NCBI RefSeq assembly: GCF_016653635.2
Contig: NZ_CP067420.1
Span: 3,073,501 to 3,137,500, forward strand
Direction of reading: 5' to 3'
From: Skermanella sp. TT6
Lineage (GTDB): Bacteria; Pseudomonadota; Alphaproteobacteria; Azospirillales; Azospirillaceae
Length of the DNA: 64,000 nucleotides
Part shown: positions 8,037 through 18,301 of the stretch, in pieces
Layout of the letters: every line of letters begins with the position of its first letter
How positions within the stretch are numbered: the first letter of the stretch is position 1
Program-made: the position numbers and the translations under genes
The notes under the pieces: generated by a model
Database searches by the model: none
Told to the model about the DNA's origin: nothing
What the model saw: the letters and a program-made list of their open reading frames with translations, nothing else

Positions 8037-8590
8037 ACTTCAAGCTCCAGCTTGCGGTGCCGCGCCTTTTTCGTCCGCCGCAGGACACGCCGGGCATGAT
8101 AGGCCGATACCGCGGCGCGCACGGGGAGGAAGAACAGGAACCAGGCGACGATCCCCAGCAGCGTGCCGCCGATGACCATGGGCAGGAACACCTGTCCCGG
8201 ATGGTCGAGGATCATCGTCAGGGTCAGGTGCCGGGCCGCCACTTCCCCTTCGTGCGATTGTCCCGACACCATAGCCCCAAGACGGTACGTCGCCAACCAG
8301 ATGCCGGGAAAAGTCCAGGGATTTCCGACGACGGTCCCGATCGCCGACGCCAGCAGGTTGCCGCGCAGGATCAGGGCGAGGCCTGCCGCGAGCAGGAAGT
8401 GGAGGCCGATGAAAGGCGTGAAGGAGACGGCGGCTCCGCACGCGAAGCCTGCCGCGATCGAATAGGGCGTTCCCGGAAGCCGGCCGATCCGGTGAACCAC
8501 GTAGGCCGAGGAACGACGCCATCCCGCGCGCGGCCAGAACAGGTCGCGGATTCGATGATGGAAGGCGTGCTTGGTTCGGCGGCGGAACAT
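8033..8590 (-). CDS. DUF2062 membrane protein
   Basis: A 185-residue protein with an Arg-rich cytoplasmic N-terminus and the DUF2062 core [20 protein letters not shown] followed by hydrophobic segments (about 58-80 and 130-160) and a basic C-terminal tail. The GNPWTFP motif typical of the family is present. Its molecular function is not established. It lies between the stringent-response gene and pdxJ, a common position in alphaproteobacteria, and its stop overlaps the pdxJ start. Confidence 0.85.
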   Translation of the reverse strand: MFRRRTKHAFHHRIRDLFWPRAGWRRSSAYVVHRIGRLPGTPYSIAAGFACGAAVSFTPFIGLHFLLAAGLALILRGNLLASAIGTVVGNPWTFPGIWLATYRLGAMVSGQSHEGEVAARHLTLTMILDHPGQVFLPMVIGGTLLGIVAWFLFFLPVRAAVSAYHARRVLRRTKKARHRKLELEV

Positions 8591-8711
8591 GATAGGGAAC
8601 GGATCAGTCTGTCTGAACAGGACGGGGTTGCAACGGGGGACGGCTGATACAGCGCCGAAGGCTCGTATCCGCCGCCGTCCCCGTCCTATATGGAGCCGGG
8701 GCCGCGTTCAG

Positions 8712-10880
8712 TCACCGTCCGCGTGCCCGATCGACCGAATTGATAACCGGAGTTGCCCGGAGAGCCGCGATGATGTTGGTCAGATGCTTGACGTCCTTGA
8801 CGTCGATGTCGATCAGCATCTCGAAGAAGTCCGTGTTCCGGCTGGTGATCTTCAGGTTGGTGATGTTGCCGCCGTTCTTGCCGATCACGGTGGACAGGGT
8901 TCCCAGGCTGCCCGCCTCGTTCGCGATGATGACATTGATGCGGCCGACATGCTCCTCGGCCGCCTCTCCGCCGCTGTCCCAGCCGACATCGATCCAGCGT
9001 TCCGGCGTGTCGCTGAAGCTTTCCAGCGTCTCGCAGTCTATCGTATGGATCGTGACGCCCTTGCCGGTTGTCACGATTCCGACGATGCGGTCGCCCGGCA
9101 GCGGGTGGCAGCATCCCGCGTAGTGGACCGCCATGCCCGGTATCAGGCCGCGGATCGGGAGCGGGATGTCCTTCTTGTGCTTGTGCCGGGTGGACCGGCT
9201 GATCGGAACGACCTTGTCGTCCCGTTCCGACGCCGGCTTGTGGCCGGGGAAGACCGCGTTGAAGACCTCGCGCGCCGACTGGAGCCCGGCGCCGACGCTG
9301 GCGAACAGGTCGTCCACGGAGGACGCCTGGAAGATCTTCACGACGCCTTCCACCGCCTTGTCGGAGAACTCGTAGCCCTCCTGCCGGAACAGCTTCTGGA
9401 GCAGGGCCTTGCCGAGATCGATGTACTGCGAGCGCTGCTGGGTCCGGATGAACCGGCGGATCCGCGCCCTCGCCTTGCCCGTGACGACGAAGCGCTCCCA
9501 TGTGGGCGACGGCGTCTGGGCCTTGGAGGTGAAGATCTCCACCTGGTCGCCGTTCTGGAGCTGGCTCCGCAGCGGCAGCATCCGCCCGTTGACCTTGGCG
9601 CCGACGCAGGTATCGCCGATCTGGCTGTGGACCGCATAGGCGAAGTCGACCGGGGTGGCACCGCGCGGCAGCGCGATCAGGTCGCCCTTGGGGGTGAAGC
9701 AGAACACCTGGTCCTGGAACAGTTCCAGCTTGGTGTGCTCCAGGAATTCCTCGGGCTTCTGGGCATGCTCCAGGATGTCGAGCAGCTCGCGCAGCCAGCG
9801 ATACTGGCGCCCCTCGGTGCGCTGATGGTTCTGCTTGTAGGCCCAATGTGCTGCGACGCCCAGTTCCGCCACTTCGTGCATGTCGGTGGTGCGGATCTGC
9901 ACCTCGATCCGCTGCCGCTCCGGCCCGATCACCGACGTGTGGATGCTGCGATAGCCGTTGGGCTTGGGAGTCGAGATGTAATCCTTGAAGCGGCCCGGCA
10001 CGACCGGGTAGCGGGCATGGATGACGCCCAGCGCCTGATAGCACTGCTCGACCGAGTCGACCATGACGCGGAACGCCATGATGTCGGAGAGCTGCTCGAA
10101 GGCCACGTTCTTGCGCTGCATCTTGCGCCAGATCGAGTAGGCCGTCTTTTCCCGCCCGGTAACCATCGCGTCGGGCAAACCGTGCTCGGCGAGGGTCTGG
10201 CGCAATTCGTCCAGGACGCGGCCGACCAGCCCGCCCTCCGACGTGCGCAGGAAAGCCAGACGGGCGAGGATGCTGTCCCGGGCGTCCGGATTCAGCTCGG
10301 CGAAGGAGAGGTCTTCCAGCTCGTCCTTCATCTTGTGGATGCCGATTCGCTCGGCCAGCGGCGCGTAGATCTCCAGCGTCTCGCGGGCGATCCGCTTCCG
10401 CTTCTCCGGGTCGCGCAGGTACGACAGCGTCCGCATGTTGTGGACCCGGTCGGCCAGCTTGACCAGCAGGACGCGGATGTCCTCCGACATGGCCAGGACC
10501 AGCTTGCGGAAGTTCTCCGCCTGCTTGGCCTGGTCGGTCTGGGTCTCGATGTTCTGAAGCTCGATGCGCGACAGCTTGGTGACGCCGTCGACGAGCCGGG
10601 CGATGTCGGCCCCGAACAGGCGCTGCACGTCCTCGAGAGTCGCTACGGTGTCCTCGACCGTGTCGTGCAGCAGGGCCGTCACGATCGAAGCGCTGTCCAG
10701 CTTCATCTGGGTGAGGATGCCGGCGACTTCCAACGGGTGGGAGAAGTAGGGGTCGCCATTGGCCCGCGTCTGCGAACCATGGGCACGCATCGAGAAGACG
10801 TAAGCGCGGTTGAGGGCGTCCTCATCCGCGCCCGGATCATACGCCTTGACGCGCTCGACAAGTTCGTACTGCCGGATCAT
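8712..10880 (-). CDS. rsh: Bifunctional (p)ppGpp synthetase/hydrolase (Rel/Spo homologue)
   Basis: A 722-residue stringent-response enzyme that makes and degrades ppGpp. Domains in order: HD hydrolase (residues 45-150, with the metal-binding LLHDTVEDT, His72-Asp73), RelA/SpoT synthetase (about 230-350, with GRFKDYISTPKPNGYRSIHT), TGS (about 395-455), and a C-terminal ACT domain (about 640-715, EAGSLGTLSTVIGKNGGNIT). Both catalytic domains look intact, so it should be bifunctional. It follows rpoZ by 101 bases on the same strand. It is the only such gene in the window, as expected of an alphaproteobacterium with a single long enzyme. Confidence 0.96.
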   Translation of the reverse strand: MIRQYELVERVKAYDPGADEDALNRAYVFSMRAHGSQTRANGDPYFSHPLEVAGILTQMKLDSASIVTALLHDTVEDTVATLEDVQRLFGADIARLVDGVTKLSRIELQNIETQTDQAKQAENFRKLVLAMSEDIRVLLVKLADRVHNMRTLSYLRDPEKRKRIARETLEIYAPLAERIGIHKMKDELEDLSFAELNPDARDSILARLAFLRTSEGGLVGRVLDELRQTLAEHGLPDAMVTGREKTAYSIWRKMQRKNVAFEQLSDIMAFRVMVDSVEQCYQALGVIHARYPVVPGRFKDYISTPKPNGYRSIHTSVIGPERQRIEVQIRTTDMHEVAELGVAAHWAYKQNHQRTEGRQYRWLRELLDILEHAQKPEEFLEHTKLELFQDQVFCFTPKGDLIALPRGATPVDFAYAVHSQIGDTCVGAKVNGRMLPLRSQLQNGDQVEIFTSKAQTPSPTWERFVVTGKARARIRRFIRTQQRSQYIDLGKALLQKLFRQEGYEFSDKAVEGVVKIFQASSVDDLFASVGAGLQSAREVFNAVFPGHKPASERDDKVVPISRSTRHKHKKDIPLPIRGLIPGMAVHYAGCCHPLPGDRIVGIVTTGKGVTIHTIDCETLESFSDTPERWIDVGWDSGGEAAEEHVGRINVIIANEAGSLGTLSTVIGKNGGNITNLKITSRNTDFFEMLIDIDVKDVKHLTNIIAALRATPVINSVDRARGR

Positions 10881-10981
10881 CGCCCCTCACCCGCGGCAAA
10901 CGACGGCGTCATGAATTCGATCTCGCACACTCGTACGCCGATCCTCCAGCGATCCGACACCCGAAGTCCCGGCCGGCCCCC

Positions 10982-11446
10982 TTACTCGTAGGCCTTGCCG
11001 ACATCGTCGACGTCGCGGTCGACCAGCTGGCCTTCCTCGCTGTCGATGTCGATGCCCGGCTCCTGCTCCATGTCGGCAAGGACGTCGTCGCCCTCCTCGA
11101 CGTCGCCGTCGGCGCCCAGGTCGTCGCCGCCCAGGTCGTCATCACCCACGGTCATCTGCTGGGCCCAAGCCTGCTCGCCGGCCATCAGCTCGACGATGTC
11201 GTCCTCGGGCTCGTCGGCCTCGACCACCTTCTGGTGGCCGCGGATCAGCGCGTTGCGCAACTCGTCCAAGCCGATGGTCTCATCGGCGATCTCGCGCAGC
11301 GCCACGACCGGATTCTTGTCGTTGTCGCGGTCGATCGACAGCGGAGCACCCGTGGCGACGTCCCGCGCCCGCTGGGCGGCCATCATGACCAGCTCGAAAC
11401 GATTTGGAATCTTGATGACGCAGTCTTCAACGGTTACGCGTGCCAT
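10982..11446 (-). CDS. rpoZ: RNA polymerase omega subunit
   Basis: A 154-residue omega subunit that helps assemble RNA polymerase and contributes to the ppGpp-binding site. The conserved core is the first 60 residues ([20 protein letters not shown], then [12 protein letters not shown] and [10 protein letters not shown]). The rest is a long, highly acidic tail of about 90 residues ([20 protein letters not shown] and similar), longer than in enterobacteria but common in this order. The ATG at 11446 is the family start. Its position before the ppGpp synthetase matches function. Confidence 0.94.
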   Translation of the reverse strand: MARVTVEDCVIKIPNRFELVMMAAQRARDVATGAPLSIDRDNDKNPVVALREIADETIGLDELRNALIRGHQKVVEADEPEDDIVELMAGEQAWAQQMTVGDDDLGGDDLGADGDVEEGDDVLADMEQEPGIDIDSEEGQLVDRDVDDVGKAYE

Positions 11447-11520
11447 AAGGGCAAACTCCAACAATATGCCAAGCTTTTCTATATACGGTTTGGACATGAC
11501 CGAAGCAAGCGCGACACTTG

Positions 11521-12015
11521 TCATGCCTTCGGTTCGGCTCGCTGGCCCGCGGAAAGCGCCGCGATCAGGTCCGGCAGGGCGGCTCCCGTGGCGGGATGCC
11601 TCCAGTCCGGCGCGATGTCGGAGAGCGGGAGCAGGACGAAGGCCCGCTCGTGCATCCGCGGATGCGGGAGCGTCGGAGGCGTCGCGCCGTCTGTTACAAG
11701 CTCGTCATACGCGATCAGGTCCAGGTCGAGGATCCGAGCTTCGTTGCGAAGGGTGCGGGTCCGCCCGAATTCCGCCTCGACTTCATGCAGTACTGACAAG
11801 AGGCCGGCAGGGTTCAGCCCTGTAGATACCGCGGCGACTCCGTTAACAAACCAGGGTTGATCCGACACTGGAACTGGTGCCGTCCTGAACCAGCGGGAGC
11901 GAGCGACCACAGAGATTCCGCGGTCTTGCAGCGCATCTATCGCAGCTTCGCATATGTCTTGGGGCGAGCCATAGACATCACTGGAAAGGTTTGATCCTAA
12001 TGCGATGAAAATCAC
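11521..12015 (-). CDS. folK: 6-hydroxymethyl-7,8-dihydropterin pyrophosphokinase
   Basis: A 164-residue folate-pathway kinase that transfers pyrophosphate from ATP to 6-hydroxymethyl-dihydropterin. Motifs: [15 protein letters not shown] at the N-terminus, [36 protein letters not shown] (catalytic Asp pair), and [16 protein letters not shown]. The start is GTG with a GGAGG site 11 bases upstream. It is divergent from the NYN-domain gene, with about 160 bases between start codons, and sits just upstream of rpoZ on the same strand. Confidence 0.95.
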   Translation of the reverse strand: MIFIALGSNLSSDVYGSPQDICEAAIDALQDRGISVVARSRWFRTAPVPVSDQPWFVNGVAAVSTGLNPAGLLSVLHEVEAEFGRTRTLRNEARILDLDLIAYDELVTDGATPPTLPHPRMHERAFVLLPLSDIAPDWRHPATGAALPDLIAALSAGQRAEPKA

Positions 12016-12175
12016 TTTTCTCGGGACCTCCAGGGAACCTCTTGTCTGCTTGGAAGCATTGCCCTATCTCTACATCGTGGCCAATGCGGCATTAAAGACC
12101 CTCCTGCTTGGTGAGCGAAGCGGGATAAGAAATTGGCCGATGCGTGACAACCATTATAGTCCAAAAGGTAATCAG

Positions 12176-12760
12176 ATGATTTTCTATCAAGAAGAACGCA
12201 TCGCAATGTTCATAGACGGTGCAAATTTATATGCTGCAGCGAGAGCGCTCGGCTTCGATATCGATTACAAACGCCTCCTTGATCTGTTCGCATCGAAAGG
12301 TCGCCTTGTCCGAGCCTTTTACTATACAGCGCTGGTCGAGGATCAGGAATACTCCCCGATCCGGCCGCTGGTGGACTGGCTCGATTACAATGGTTACACC
12401 ATGGTAACAAAGCCCACAAAGGAATTCACGGACGCGTCCGGCCGCCGCAAGATCAAGGGGAACATGGACATCGAACTGGCCATCGACGTGATGGAGATGG
12501 CCGAGCATGTCGACCATATCCTGCTGTTTTCCGGCGACGGCGATTTCCGGCGGCTGGTCGATGCGGTGCAGCGGAAAGGGGTGCGGGTCTCGGTGATCAG
12601 CACGGTTCGCAGCCAGCCGCCCATGGTCGCCGACGAACTGCGCCGGCAGGCGGACAACTTCATCGAACTCCAGGATCTGTCGCCGTCGATCGCCCGCGTC
12701 CACCAGCATCGCGATCCGCCGTCGAACGATCCGCACAGCAACCTGTACGAAACCGCCTGA
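12176..12760 (+). CDS. NYN domain protein, LabA/DUF88 family (PIN-like nuclease fold)
   Basis: A 194-residue cytoplasmic protein of the LabA/DUF88 branch of NYN domains, a PIN-like fold often linked to RNA cleavage. The acidic residues expected at the active site are present in MFIDGANLYAAA, GNMDIELAIDVM and LLFSGDGDFRRLV. The C-terminal 30 residues are a variable tail. The ATG at 12176 starts directly before the domain; the in-frame sequence further upstream overlaps the folK promoter region. A strong hairpin terminator follows at 12794-12829. Nuclease activity is inferred from the family only. Confidence 0.88.
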   Translation: MIFYQEERIAMFIDGANLYAAARALGFDIDYKRLLDLFASKGRLVRAFYYTALVEDQEYSPIRPLVDWLDYNGYTMVTKPTKEFTDASGRRKIKGNMDIELAIDVMEMAEHVDHILLFSGDGDFRRLVDAVQRKGVRVSVISTVRSQPPMVADELRRQADNFIELQDLSPSIARVHQHRDPPSNDPHSNLYETA

Positions 12761-12793
12761 CCCCCTGCCGGTCTTCCGATGCCGCAGGAACAG

Positions 12794-12829
12794 AAAGCCG
12801 GACCGGGATGATTTCCCGGTCCGGCTTTT
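12794..12829 (+). terminator. Strong intrinsic terminator after the NYN-domain gene
   Basis: A perfect 15-base inverted repeat, AAAGCCGGACCGGGA and its complement, around a 5-base loop (TGATT), followed by TTTT. The A residues on the left give a short T run on the other strand, so it may also stop transcription from the convergent alcohol dehydrogenase gene that ends at 12875. Confidence 0.85.
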
Positions 12830-12874
12830 CGTTCTGCCGGCGAGTCATCCTTCAGCCGGAATCGCCGACGGCGC

Positions 12875-14044
12875 TCAGGGCTTCAGGACCACCTTGATGC
12901 AATTGTCCTTCTTCTCCCGGAAGATCCGGTAACCTTCGGGCGCCTGATCCAACGGCAGCTTGTGGGTGATCACGAAGCTGGGATCCAGGTCACCGTCCTG
13001 GATGTGCTTCATCAGGCGCGGCAAGTACCTGTGGACGTGGGTCTGCCCCATCTTGAATTTCAGCGACTTGTTGAAGGCGGCCCCCATGGGGATCTTGTCG
13101 ACCACGCCGCCATACACGCCCGCCAGCGACACCGTACCGCCCTTGCGGCACGCCATGATCGCCTGGCGCAGCGCATGGGCCCGGTCGGTGGTCATGAAGG
13201 CGGCGAACTTGACCCGGTCGTAGATCGCGTCGACGCTTCCGCCTCCGTGGGCCTCCATACCGACCGCGTCGATGCAACTGTCCGGACCGCGCCCGCCGGT
13301 CAGTTCCATCAGCCGGTCGTGAACGTCCTCCTCGTCGAAGTTGATCGTGATCGCCCGGCCATCGCGCGCCATGGCGAGTCGCTCCGGCACGCGGTCGATC
13401 GCGATCACGCGCTCCGCCCCGAGGAGATAGGCGCTGCGGATCGCGAACTGCGCGACCGGTCCGCATCCCCAAACCGCGACCGTGTCGCCGGGCTCGATGT
13501 CGGCGTTCTCGGCCGCCATGTAGCCGGTCGGGAAGATGTCGGTCAGGAACAGGACCTGGTCGTCGCTGAAACCGTCGGGGACCTTGTAAGGGCCGACGTC
13601 GGCGTAGGGCACGCGGACATACTCGGCCTGCCCGCCGGCATAGCCGCCGAACAGGTGGGTATAGCCGAACAGCCCCGACGGCGACTGCCCCATGACCTTC
13701 GCCGTCATCTCCGCATTGGGGTTGGAGTTGTCGCACAGCGACCAGAGGTCGTGGTCGCAGAAATAGCAGTGCCCGCAGGCGATGGTGAACGGAATGACGA
13801 CACGGTCGCCCACCTTCAGCCGTCCCGGCTCCTTGCCGACCTCGACCACTTCGCCCATGAACTCGTGGCCCAGGATGTCGCCGGATTTCAGCGAGGGGAT
13901 GTAGCCGCCGTACAGGTGCAGATCCGAGCCGCAGATCGCCGTCGACGTGATCTTGACCACCGCATCCCTGGGATTCAGGATCTTGGGATCGGGAACGGTA
14001 TCGACCCGGACATCTTCCTTGCCATGCCAGACCAGTGCGCGCAT
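12875..14044 (-). CDS. Zinc-dependent alcohol dehydrogenase, formaldehyde dehydrogenase-like
   Basis: A 389-residue medium-chain dehydrogenase. Catalytic zinc ligands: Cys38 (ICGSDLH) and His60-Glu61 (GHEF). Structural zinc cysteines at 90, 93, 96 and 104 ([15 protein letters not shown]). NAD-binding motif [12 protein letters not shown]. The inserted loop with [11 protein letters not shown] and the overall length resemble the glutathione-independent formaldehyde dehydrogenase group, and such genes are often annotated as glutathione-dependent. The true substrate (formaldehyde or another small alcohol or aldehyde) is not decidable from sequence. It is transcribed alone, convergent with the NYN gene. 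Confidence 0.88.
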   Translation of the reverse strand: MRALVWHGKEDVRVDTVPDPKILNPRDAVVKITSTAICGSDLHLYGGYIPSLKSGDILGHEFMGEVVEVGKEPGRLKVGDRVVIPFTIACGHCYFCDHDLWSLCDNSNPNAEMTAKVMGQSPSGLFGYTHLFGGYAGGQAEYVRVPYADVGPYKVPDGFSDDQVLFLTDIFPTGYMAAENADIEPGDTVAVWGCGPVAQFAIRSAYLLGAERVIAIDRVPERLAMARDGRAITINFDEEDVHDRLMELTGGRGPDSCIDAVGMEAHGGGSVDAIYDRVKFAAFMTTDRAHALRQAIMACRKGGTVSLAGVYGGVVDKIPMGAAFNKSLKFKMGQTHVHRYLPRLMKHIQDGDLDPSFVITHKLPLDQAPEGYRIFREKKDNCIKVVLKP

Positions 14045-14102
14045 CGGAGTCTCCTTTGTCTTTCCGTCGGAGGCTCCAACCGGGTTGGGCTGGTATGGTT
14101 CC

Positions 14103-14591
14103 TTAATCCACGTCCTTCCCCTTGCTGCGCATCACGCGGGCCTTGTCCCTCTGCCAGTCGCGCTCCTTCTCCGAGGCGCGTTTGTCCACCTTCTTCTTGC
14201 CGCGCGCGACCCCAAGCTCGACCTTGGCGATGCCGCGCGCGTTGAAATAGATCGACAGCGGGACGATCGTGACGCCCTCGCGCTTGATGGCGCCCATCAG
14301 GCGGTTCATCTCCCGCTTGTGGACCAGCAGCTTGCGCGGCCTCTTGGTCTCGTGCTGATAATACTGGCCGGCGAGCTGGTACTCCGGAATGTAGGCGTTG
14401 ACCAGATACAAGGCGCCGTTCTGCTCGCCCGCATAGGATTCGTTGATGCTGGCTTTGCCGGCCCGGAGGGATTTCACCTCCGTGCCGACCAGCATGATCC
14501 CCGCCTCTAGCGTTTCGTCGATGAAGTAATCGAACCGGGCACGGCGGTTCTGAGCCGCGATCCGGCCCGAGACGGGCCCCGGCTGAGCCAT
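14103..14591 (-). CDS. smpB: SsrA-binding protein SmpB
   Basis: A 162-residue partner of tmRNA in trans-translation, which rescues stalled ribosomes. Motifs: [42 protein letters not shown], and the basic C-terminal tail ([20 protein letters not shown]) that inserts into the mRNA channel. Length is normal. It lies 64 bases after dapA on the same strand, the usual alphaproteobacterial dapA-smpB order. I did not find the ssrA gene in this window. Confidence 0.96.
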   Translation of the reverse strand: MAQPGPVSGRIAAQNRRARFDYFIDETLEAGIMLVGTEVKSLRAGKASINESYAGEQNGALYLVNAYIPEYQLAGQYYQHETKRPRKLLVHKREMNRLMGAIKREGVTIVPLSIYFNARGIAKVELGVARGKKKVDKRASEKERDWQRDKARVMRSKGKDVD

Positions 14592-14655
14592 GGTTATTCC
14601 TCTACTTTCTTCTTCCTGCCACGCAGGTTGTCTTATGGCGTGCCGCCGGGCATGC

Positions 14656-15531
14656 TCAGTTGAGCACGCCCGCCTTCACCATCGCCTCACGCACCGCGGT
14701 CCGGGTCGCGTCCGTCACCGGGACCACCGGCAGCCTGACCTCCTCGGAGCAGAGGCCGAGCAGGCTGGCCGCGTACTTGACCGGCGCGGGGCTGGTCTCC
14801 AGGAACAGGGCGTGGTGGAGCGGCATCAGCTGGTCGCGCAGCCGCTCGACGGTCGGCCTGTCGTTCGCTGCCCAGGCGGCATGAAGCTGGCTGCACTGGG
14901 CGGGAGCGACGTTGGCGGTCACCGAGATGCACCCATGCCCCCCCTGGGCCAGGTAACCGACGACAGTGGCATCCTCGCCGCTGAGCTGGCAGAATTCAGG
15001 TCCGATTTCGACGCGGGTTCTTAACGGTCTGGTCAAGTCGGCCGTGGCATCCTTGACCCCGACGATATTGGGAAGCTTCGCGAGACGTGCCATAGTGGCA
15101 ACCGTCATGTCGATCACGCTGCGACCCGGTATGTTGTAAATGATGATCGGAATTTCTACAGCATCGTGGATCGCCTTGTAATGCTGATACAGACCTTCCT
15201 GCGTGGGCTTGTTGTAATAGGGCGTGACGGTAAGCACGGCCTCCGCGCCCGCCTTCTTGGCGTGGCGCGTGAAGGCGATCGCCTCCGCGGTCGAGTTGGA
15301 GCCGGCGCCGGCGATGACCGGCACCCGGCCGGCGGCCGCCTCGATGCACAGCTCGACGACGCGCATGTGCTCCTCATGGCTGAGGGTCGGGGACTCCCCG
15401 GTCGTCCCGACCGGAACCAGCCCGTTGGTGCCCTGGCCAATCTGCCAATCGACGAAGGACTGGAAGGCTTTCTCGTCGACTTTCCCGTTCTTGAAAGGCG
15501 TCAAGAGCGCGACGATGGACCCCGAAAACAT
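14656..15531 (-). CDS. dapA: 4-hydroxy-tetrahydrodipicolinate synthase
   Basis: A 291-residue class I aldolase that condenses pyruvate with L-aspartate-4-semialdehyde, the first step committed to lysine and diaminopimelate. Motifs: [55 protein letters not shown] (catalytic Tyr) and [12 protein letters not shown] (Schiff-base Lys). The full-length TIM barrel is intact. It is divergent from the lytic transglycosylase gene and upstream of smpB. Confidence 0.96.
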   Translation of the reverse strand: MFSGSIVALLTPFKNGKVDEKAFQSFVDWQIGQGTNGLVPVGTTGESPTLSHEEHMRVVELCIEAAAGRVPVIAGAGSNSTAEAIAFTRHAKKAGAEAVLTVTPYYNKPTQEGLYQHYKAIHDAVEIPIIIYNIPGRSVIDMTVATMARLAKLPNIVGVKDATADLTRPLRTRVEIGPEFCQLSGEDATVVGYLAQGGHGCISVTANVAPAQCSQLHAAWAANDRPTVERLRDQLMPLHHALFLETSPAPVKYAASLLGLCSEEVRLPVVPVTDATRTAVREAMVKAGVLN

Positions 15532-15618
15532 ACCGACCTCCGTACCGGCACAAGAAACAAGGCAGGCACATTAGCCGCAGCGGACTGGTACGGCAAGTGC
15601 GCCCGCCCCGCCCATGCG

Positions 15619-17577
15619 ATGGTACTCGGCTTGGCGCTGGCCTTGTCCGTCGCGTGCGGCGCCTGGACGCCCGGAGCGGCGGCCGCCGAATTGGGCGAAC
15701 GCGACCTGGCCCTCTACCGCACCGCCTTCAGGGCCGCGGAGAGCGGCCGCTGGGACGAGGCGAAGGCCCTGGCCTCCCAGGCCGGGGAGCCGCTGCCGGC
15801 AAAGGCCATCCAGTGGCTCGACATGGCGCGGCCGGGAACCGATGCGAGCTTCGATTCCATCGCCGCCTTCGTCCGCGGCAACCCGGAATGGCCGAACCTG
15901 AACGCCCTGCGCAGGAACGCCGAAATGGCGATGCCGCTCTGGATGCCGGCCGCCGACGTGAAGGCCTGGTTCGAGGCCTATCCTCCGCTGACCGGCGGCG
16001 GAACCTTGCGGTATGCCACGGTGCTGCTGAACGACGGCAAGACCGCGCAGGCCGCCGAACTGGTTCGGGAGCGCTGGGTGGCCGGCGGCTTCGGCCTGAC
16101 CGAGGAACAGGATTTCCGCTCGCGTTTCGGCGACCTGCTGCGCCCCCGGGACCATCTGGCCCGGTTCGACCGGCTGATGTGGGACAACGAGGAGTCGGCC
16201 GCCCGCCGCATGCTCCCCCTGGTGGGCAGCGGGTATCAGGCCCTTGCCGAAGCCCGGTTCCACCTGGCCGGCATGAAGCGGGGCAATGTCGACGCCCTGA
16301 TCAACAAGGTGCCGCCCAGCCTGCGCAACGATCCCGGGCTCCTCTACGAGCGCGCACGCTGGCGGCGGCGGAAGGACCTGGATGCCGGCGCGTTGGAGAT
16401 TCTGATGAACAAGCCGGCCGAACTGGGGCGGCCGGCGGCGTGGTGGACCGAGATGCACATCCTGGCCCGTAGGTCGATCGAGCGCGGCGCCTACGCCGAG
16501 GCCTACCGCATCGCCTCCAGCCACGGGCAGGCGGACGGGCTTCCTCTGGCGGAAGCCGAATTCCTGTCGGGGTGGCTGGCGCTGCGCTTCCTCGACAGAC
16601 CGCAGCAGGCGCTGAAGCATTTCGAGCGGCTGTACGCTAGCGTCAGCGCGCCGATCAGCCGGGCGCGGGGCGCCTACTGGGCCGGGCGCGCCGCCGAGGC
16701 GATGAGGCAGCCGGACGCGGCGCGCGGATGGTACGGCTCGGCGGCCCAGCACGTCACGACCTTCTACGGTCAGCTTGCCCAGCAGCGCCTTCGCGCGCCG
16801 TCCGCGGGCGTCCTGCCGGCGGAGGCGCGGCCTTCCGCGGAGGCGGTCGCGGCGTTCGGGCGACGGGAATTGCCGAGACTGGCCAGGATGCTGAACCGGA
16901 TCGATCCGGTCGCCGACCGCGAGGGGATCTTCGTCCGCCGGATGGGGTCGAACGCCAGGACGGCGGAAGAGTACACCCTGGCCGCCGGGCTGGCGCGCGA
17001 TCTCGGCCGTGCCGACTTGGCGGTGGCCGTCGCCAAGCAGGCGGTGCAGGACGACATAACGCTGGCGGACGCGGGTTATCCCGTCGTCGGCATGCCGCAG
17101 CTCGGCTGGCTGGAACCCGCGCTGGTCCATTCCCTGATCCGGCAGGAGAGCACGTTCAACCAGAATGCCATCAGCTCGGCGGGCGCCCGGGGACTGATGC
17201 AGCTGATGCCCGCGACCGCCAAGCAGGTGGCGAACCAGTTGGGCATGGAGCACACCAACGGACGGCTGACGGCAGACCCGGAATACAACATCGCCCTGGG
17301 CAGCGCCTACATGAGGGAGTTGCTGGACCGCTTCAACGGCTCCTACATCCTTGCCATAGCGGGTTACAACGCCGGGCCCGGCCGGGTGCGCGAATGGCTT
17401 CGCGCCAACGGCGATCCGCGGGCGGAAGGCGTGGACGCGGTCGACTGGATCGAGTTGATTCCGATCTACGAGACGCGCAACTATGTCCAGCGGGTGATGG
17501 AAGCTCTCCATGTCTATCGCGCCCGCATGAACGGCGGCACGGCGAAGTTGCTGCTGGAGGAGGATCTGAGACGGTGA
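15619..17577 (+). CDS. slt: Soluble lytic murein transglycosylase
   Basis: A 652-residue periplasmic enzyme that cleaves peptidoglycan glycan strands to 1,6-anhydro products. The first 23 residues (MVLGLALALSVACGAWTPGA and on) form a signal peptide with an Ala-Ala-Ala-Glu cleavage region. A long helical superhelix follows, and the SLT domain near the C-terminus holds the catalytic Glu510 in LIRQESTFN, then SAGARGLMQLMPATA and IAGYNAGPGRV. The ATG at 15619 is chosen because it starts the signal peptide; the open frame runs further upstream but is antisense to dapA. The next gene begins 4 bases after the stop. Confidence 0.93.
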   Translation: MVLGLALALSVACGAWTPGAAAAELGERDLALYRTAFRAAESGRWDEAKALASQAGEPLPAKAIQWLDMARPGTDASFDSIAAFVRGNPEWPNLNALRRNAEMAMPLWMPAADVKAWFEAYPPLTGGGTLRYATVLLNDGKTAQAAELVRERWVAGGFGLTEEQDFRSRFGDLLRPRDHLARFDRLMWDNEESAARRMLPLVGSGYQALAEARFHLAGMKRGNVDALINKVPPSLRNDPGLLYERARWRRRKDLDAGALEILMNKPAELGRPAAWWTEMHILARRSIERGAYAEAYRIASSHGQADGLPLAEAEFLSGWLALRFLDRPQQALKHFERLYASVSAPISRARGAYWAGRAAEAMRQPDAARGWYGSAAQHVTTFYGQLAQQRLRAPSAGVLPAEARPSAEAVAAFGRRELPRLARMLNRIDPVADREGIFVRRMGSNARTAEEYTLAAGLARDLGRADLAVAVAKQAVQDDITLADAGYPVVGMPQLGWLEPALVHSLIRQESTFNQNAISSAGARGLMQLMPATAKQVANQLGMEHTNGRLTADPEYNIALGSAYMRELLDRFNGSYILAIAGYNAGPGRVREWLRANGDPRAEGVDAVDWIELIPIYETRNYVQRVMEALHVYRARMNGGTAKLLLEEDLRR

Positions 17578-17581
17578 AGCC

Positions 17582-18265
17582 ATGCTGACCGGCATTTCGG
17601 CCTGCGTCTTCGACGCCTACGGTACCCTCCTGGACGTCCGGTCGGCGACCGGACGCTTGGCGGGGGAGTTGGGAGACAAGGCCGACCAGGTCGGCGCCGT
17701 CTGGCGTACCCGGCAACTCGAATACACTTGGCTGCTGAGCCTGATGGGAGAGCATCGGGACTTCTGGCAGGTCACCGCCGATGCACTGGATTACGCGCTC
17801 GATGCCGCCGGACTCCGGGGCGAAGGGCTGAAGCACCGGCTGATGGAGCGGTACCTGTCGCTCGACTGCTATCCGGACGTGGCGCCGGTCCTGGCGGAAC
17901 TGAGGCGGGCCGGGTTGACGACCGCCATCCTGTCGAACGGAACGCCCGGCATGCTGACCTCAGGTGTCGCGAGCGCCGGGATCGCGGATGACCTGGATGC
18001 CGTCCTCTCGGTCGAGGAGGTCGGCATTTACAAGCCGCACGCGTCGGTCTATCAGCTCGCCTGCGACAGGCTCGGCCTGAATCGCGAGCGGATCTGCTTC
18101 GTGTCGTCGAACGGGTGGGATGTCGCCGGAGCCGCGCATTTCGGCTTTCGGACGGTATGGCTGAACCGGCTCGGCCACACGAGCGACCGGCTTCCCGGAT
18201 CCCCCAAGGTCGTGCTGCGCAGCCTGGATTCCCTGCCCGAGCTTGTCGCGCGCGGGGATGCCTGA
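17582..18265 (+). CDS. (S)-2-haloacid dehalogenase type II, HAD superfamily
   Basis: A 227-residue HAD hydrolase. Motif I VFDAYGTLLDV gives the nucleophile Asp11, motif II is ILSNGTP, the Lys is in GIYKPHASVY, and SSNGWDVAGAAHFGF is typical of L-2-haloacid dehalogenases, as are the cap residues for binding a carboxylate. The family hydrolyses short 2-halocarboxylic acids to hydroxy acids, though many members have other physiological substrates. It follows slt by 4 bases, so they are probably cotranscribed, without a clear functional link. Confidence 0.85.
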   Translation: MLTGISACVFDAYGTLLDVRSATGRLAGELGDKADQVGAVWRTRQLEYTWLLSLMGEHRDFWQVTADALDYALDAAGLRGEGLKHRLMERYLSLDCYPDVAPVLAELRRAGLTTAILSNGTPGMLTSGVASAGIADDLDAVLSVEEVGIYKPHASVYQLACDRLGLNRERICFVSSNGWDVAGAAHFGFRTVWLNRLGHTSDRLPGSPKVVLRSLDSLPELVARGDA

Positions 18266-18301
18266 ACGGTCCCGCCGTCTTCCGTCACCAAGGGTTCGCC
18301 T

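Noticed and set aside
8571-10991. 806-codon plus-strand open frame opposite rsh
   Set aside because: It is the antisense shadow of a clearly functional conserved gene in GC-rich DNA, with no domain or ribosome-binding site.
15166-15618. Upstream extension of the lytic transglycosylase frame
   Set aside because: The extension is antisense to dapA and would place the signal peptide inside the protein; the ATG at 15619 fits secretion.
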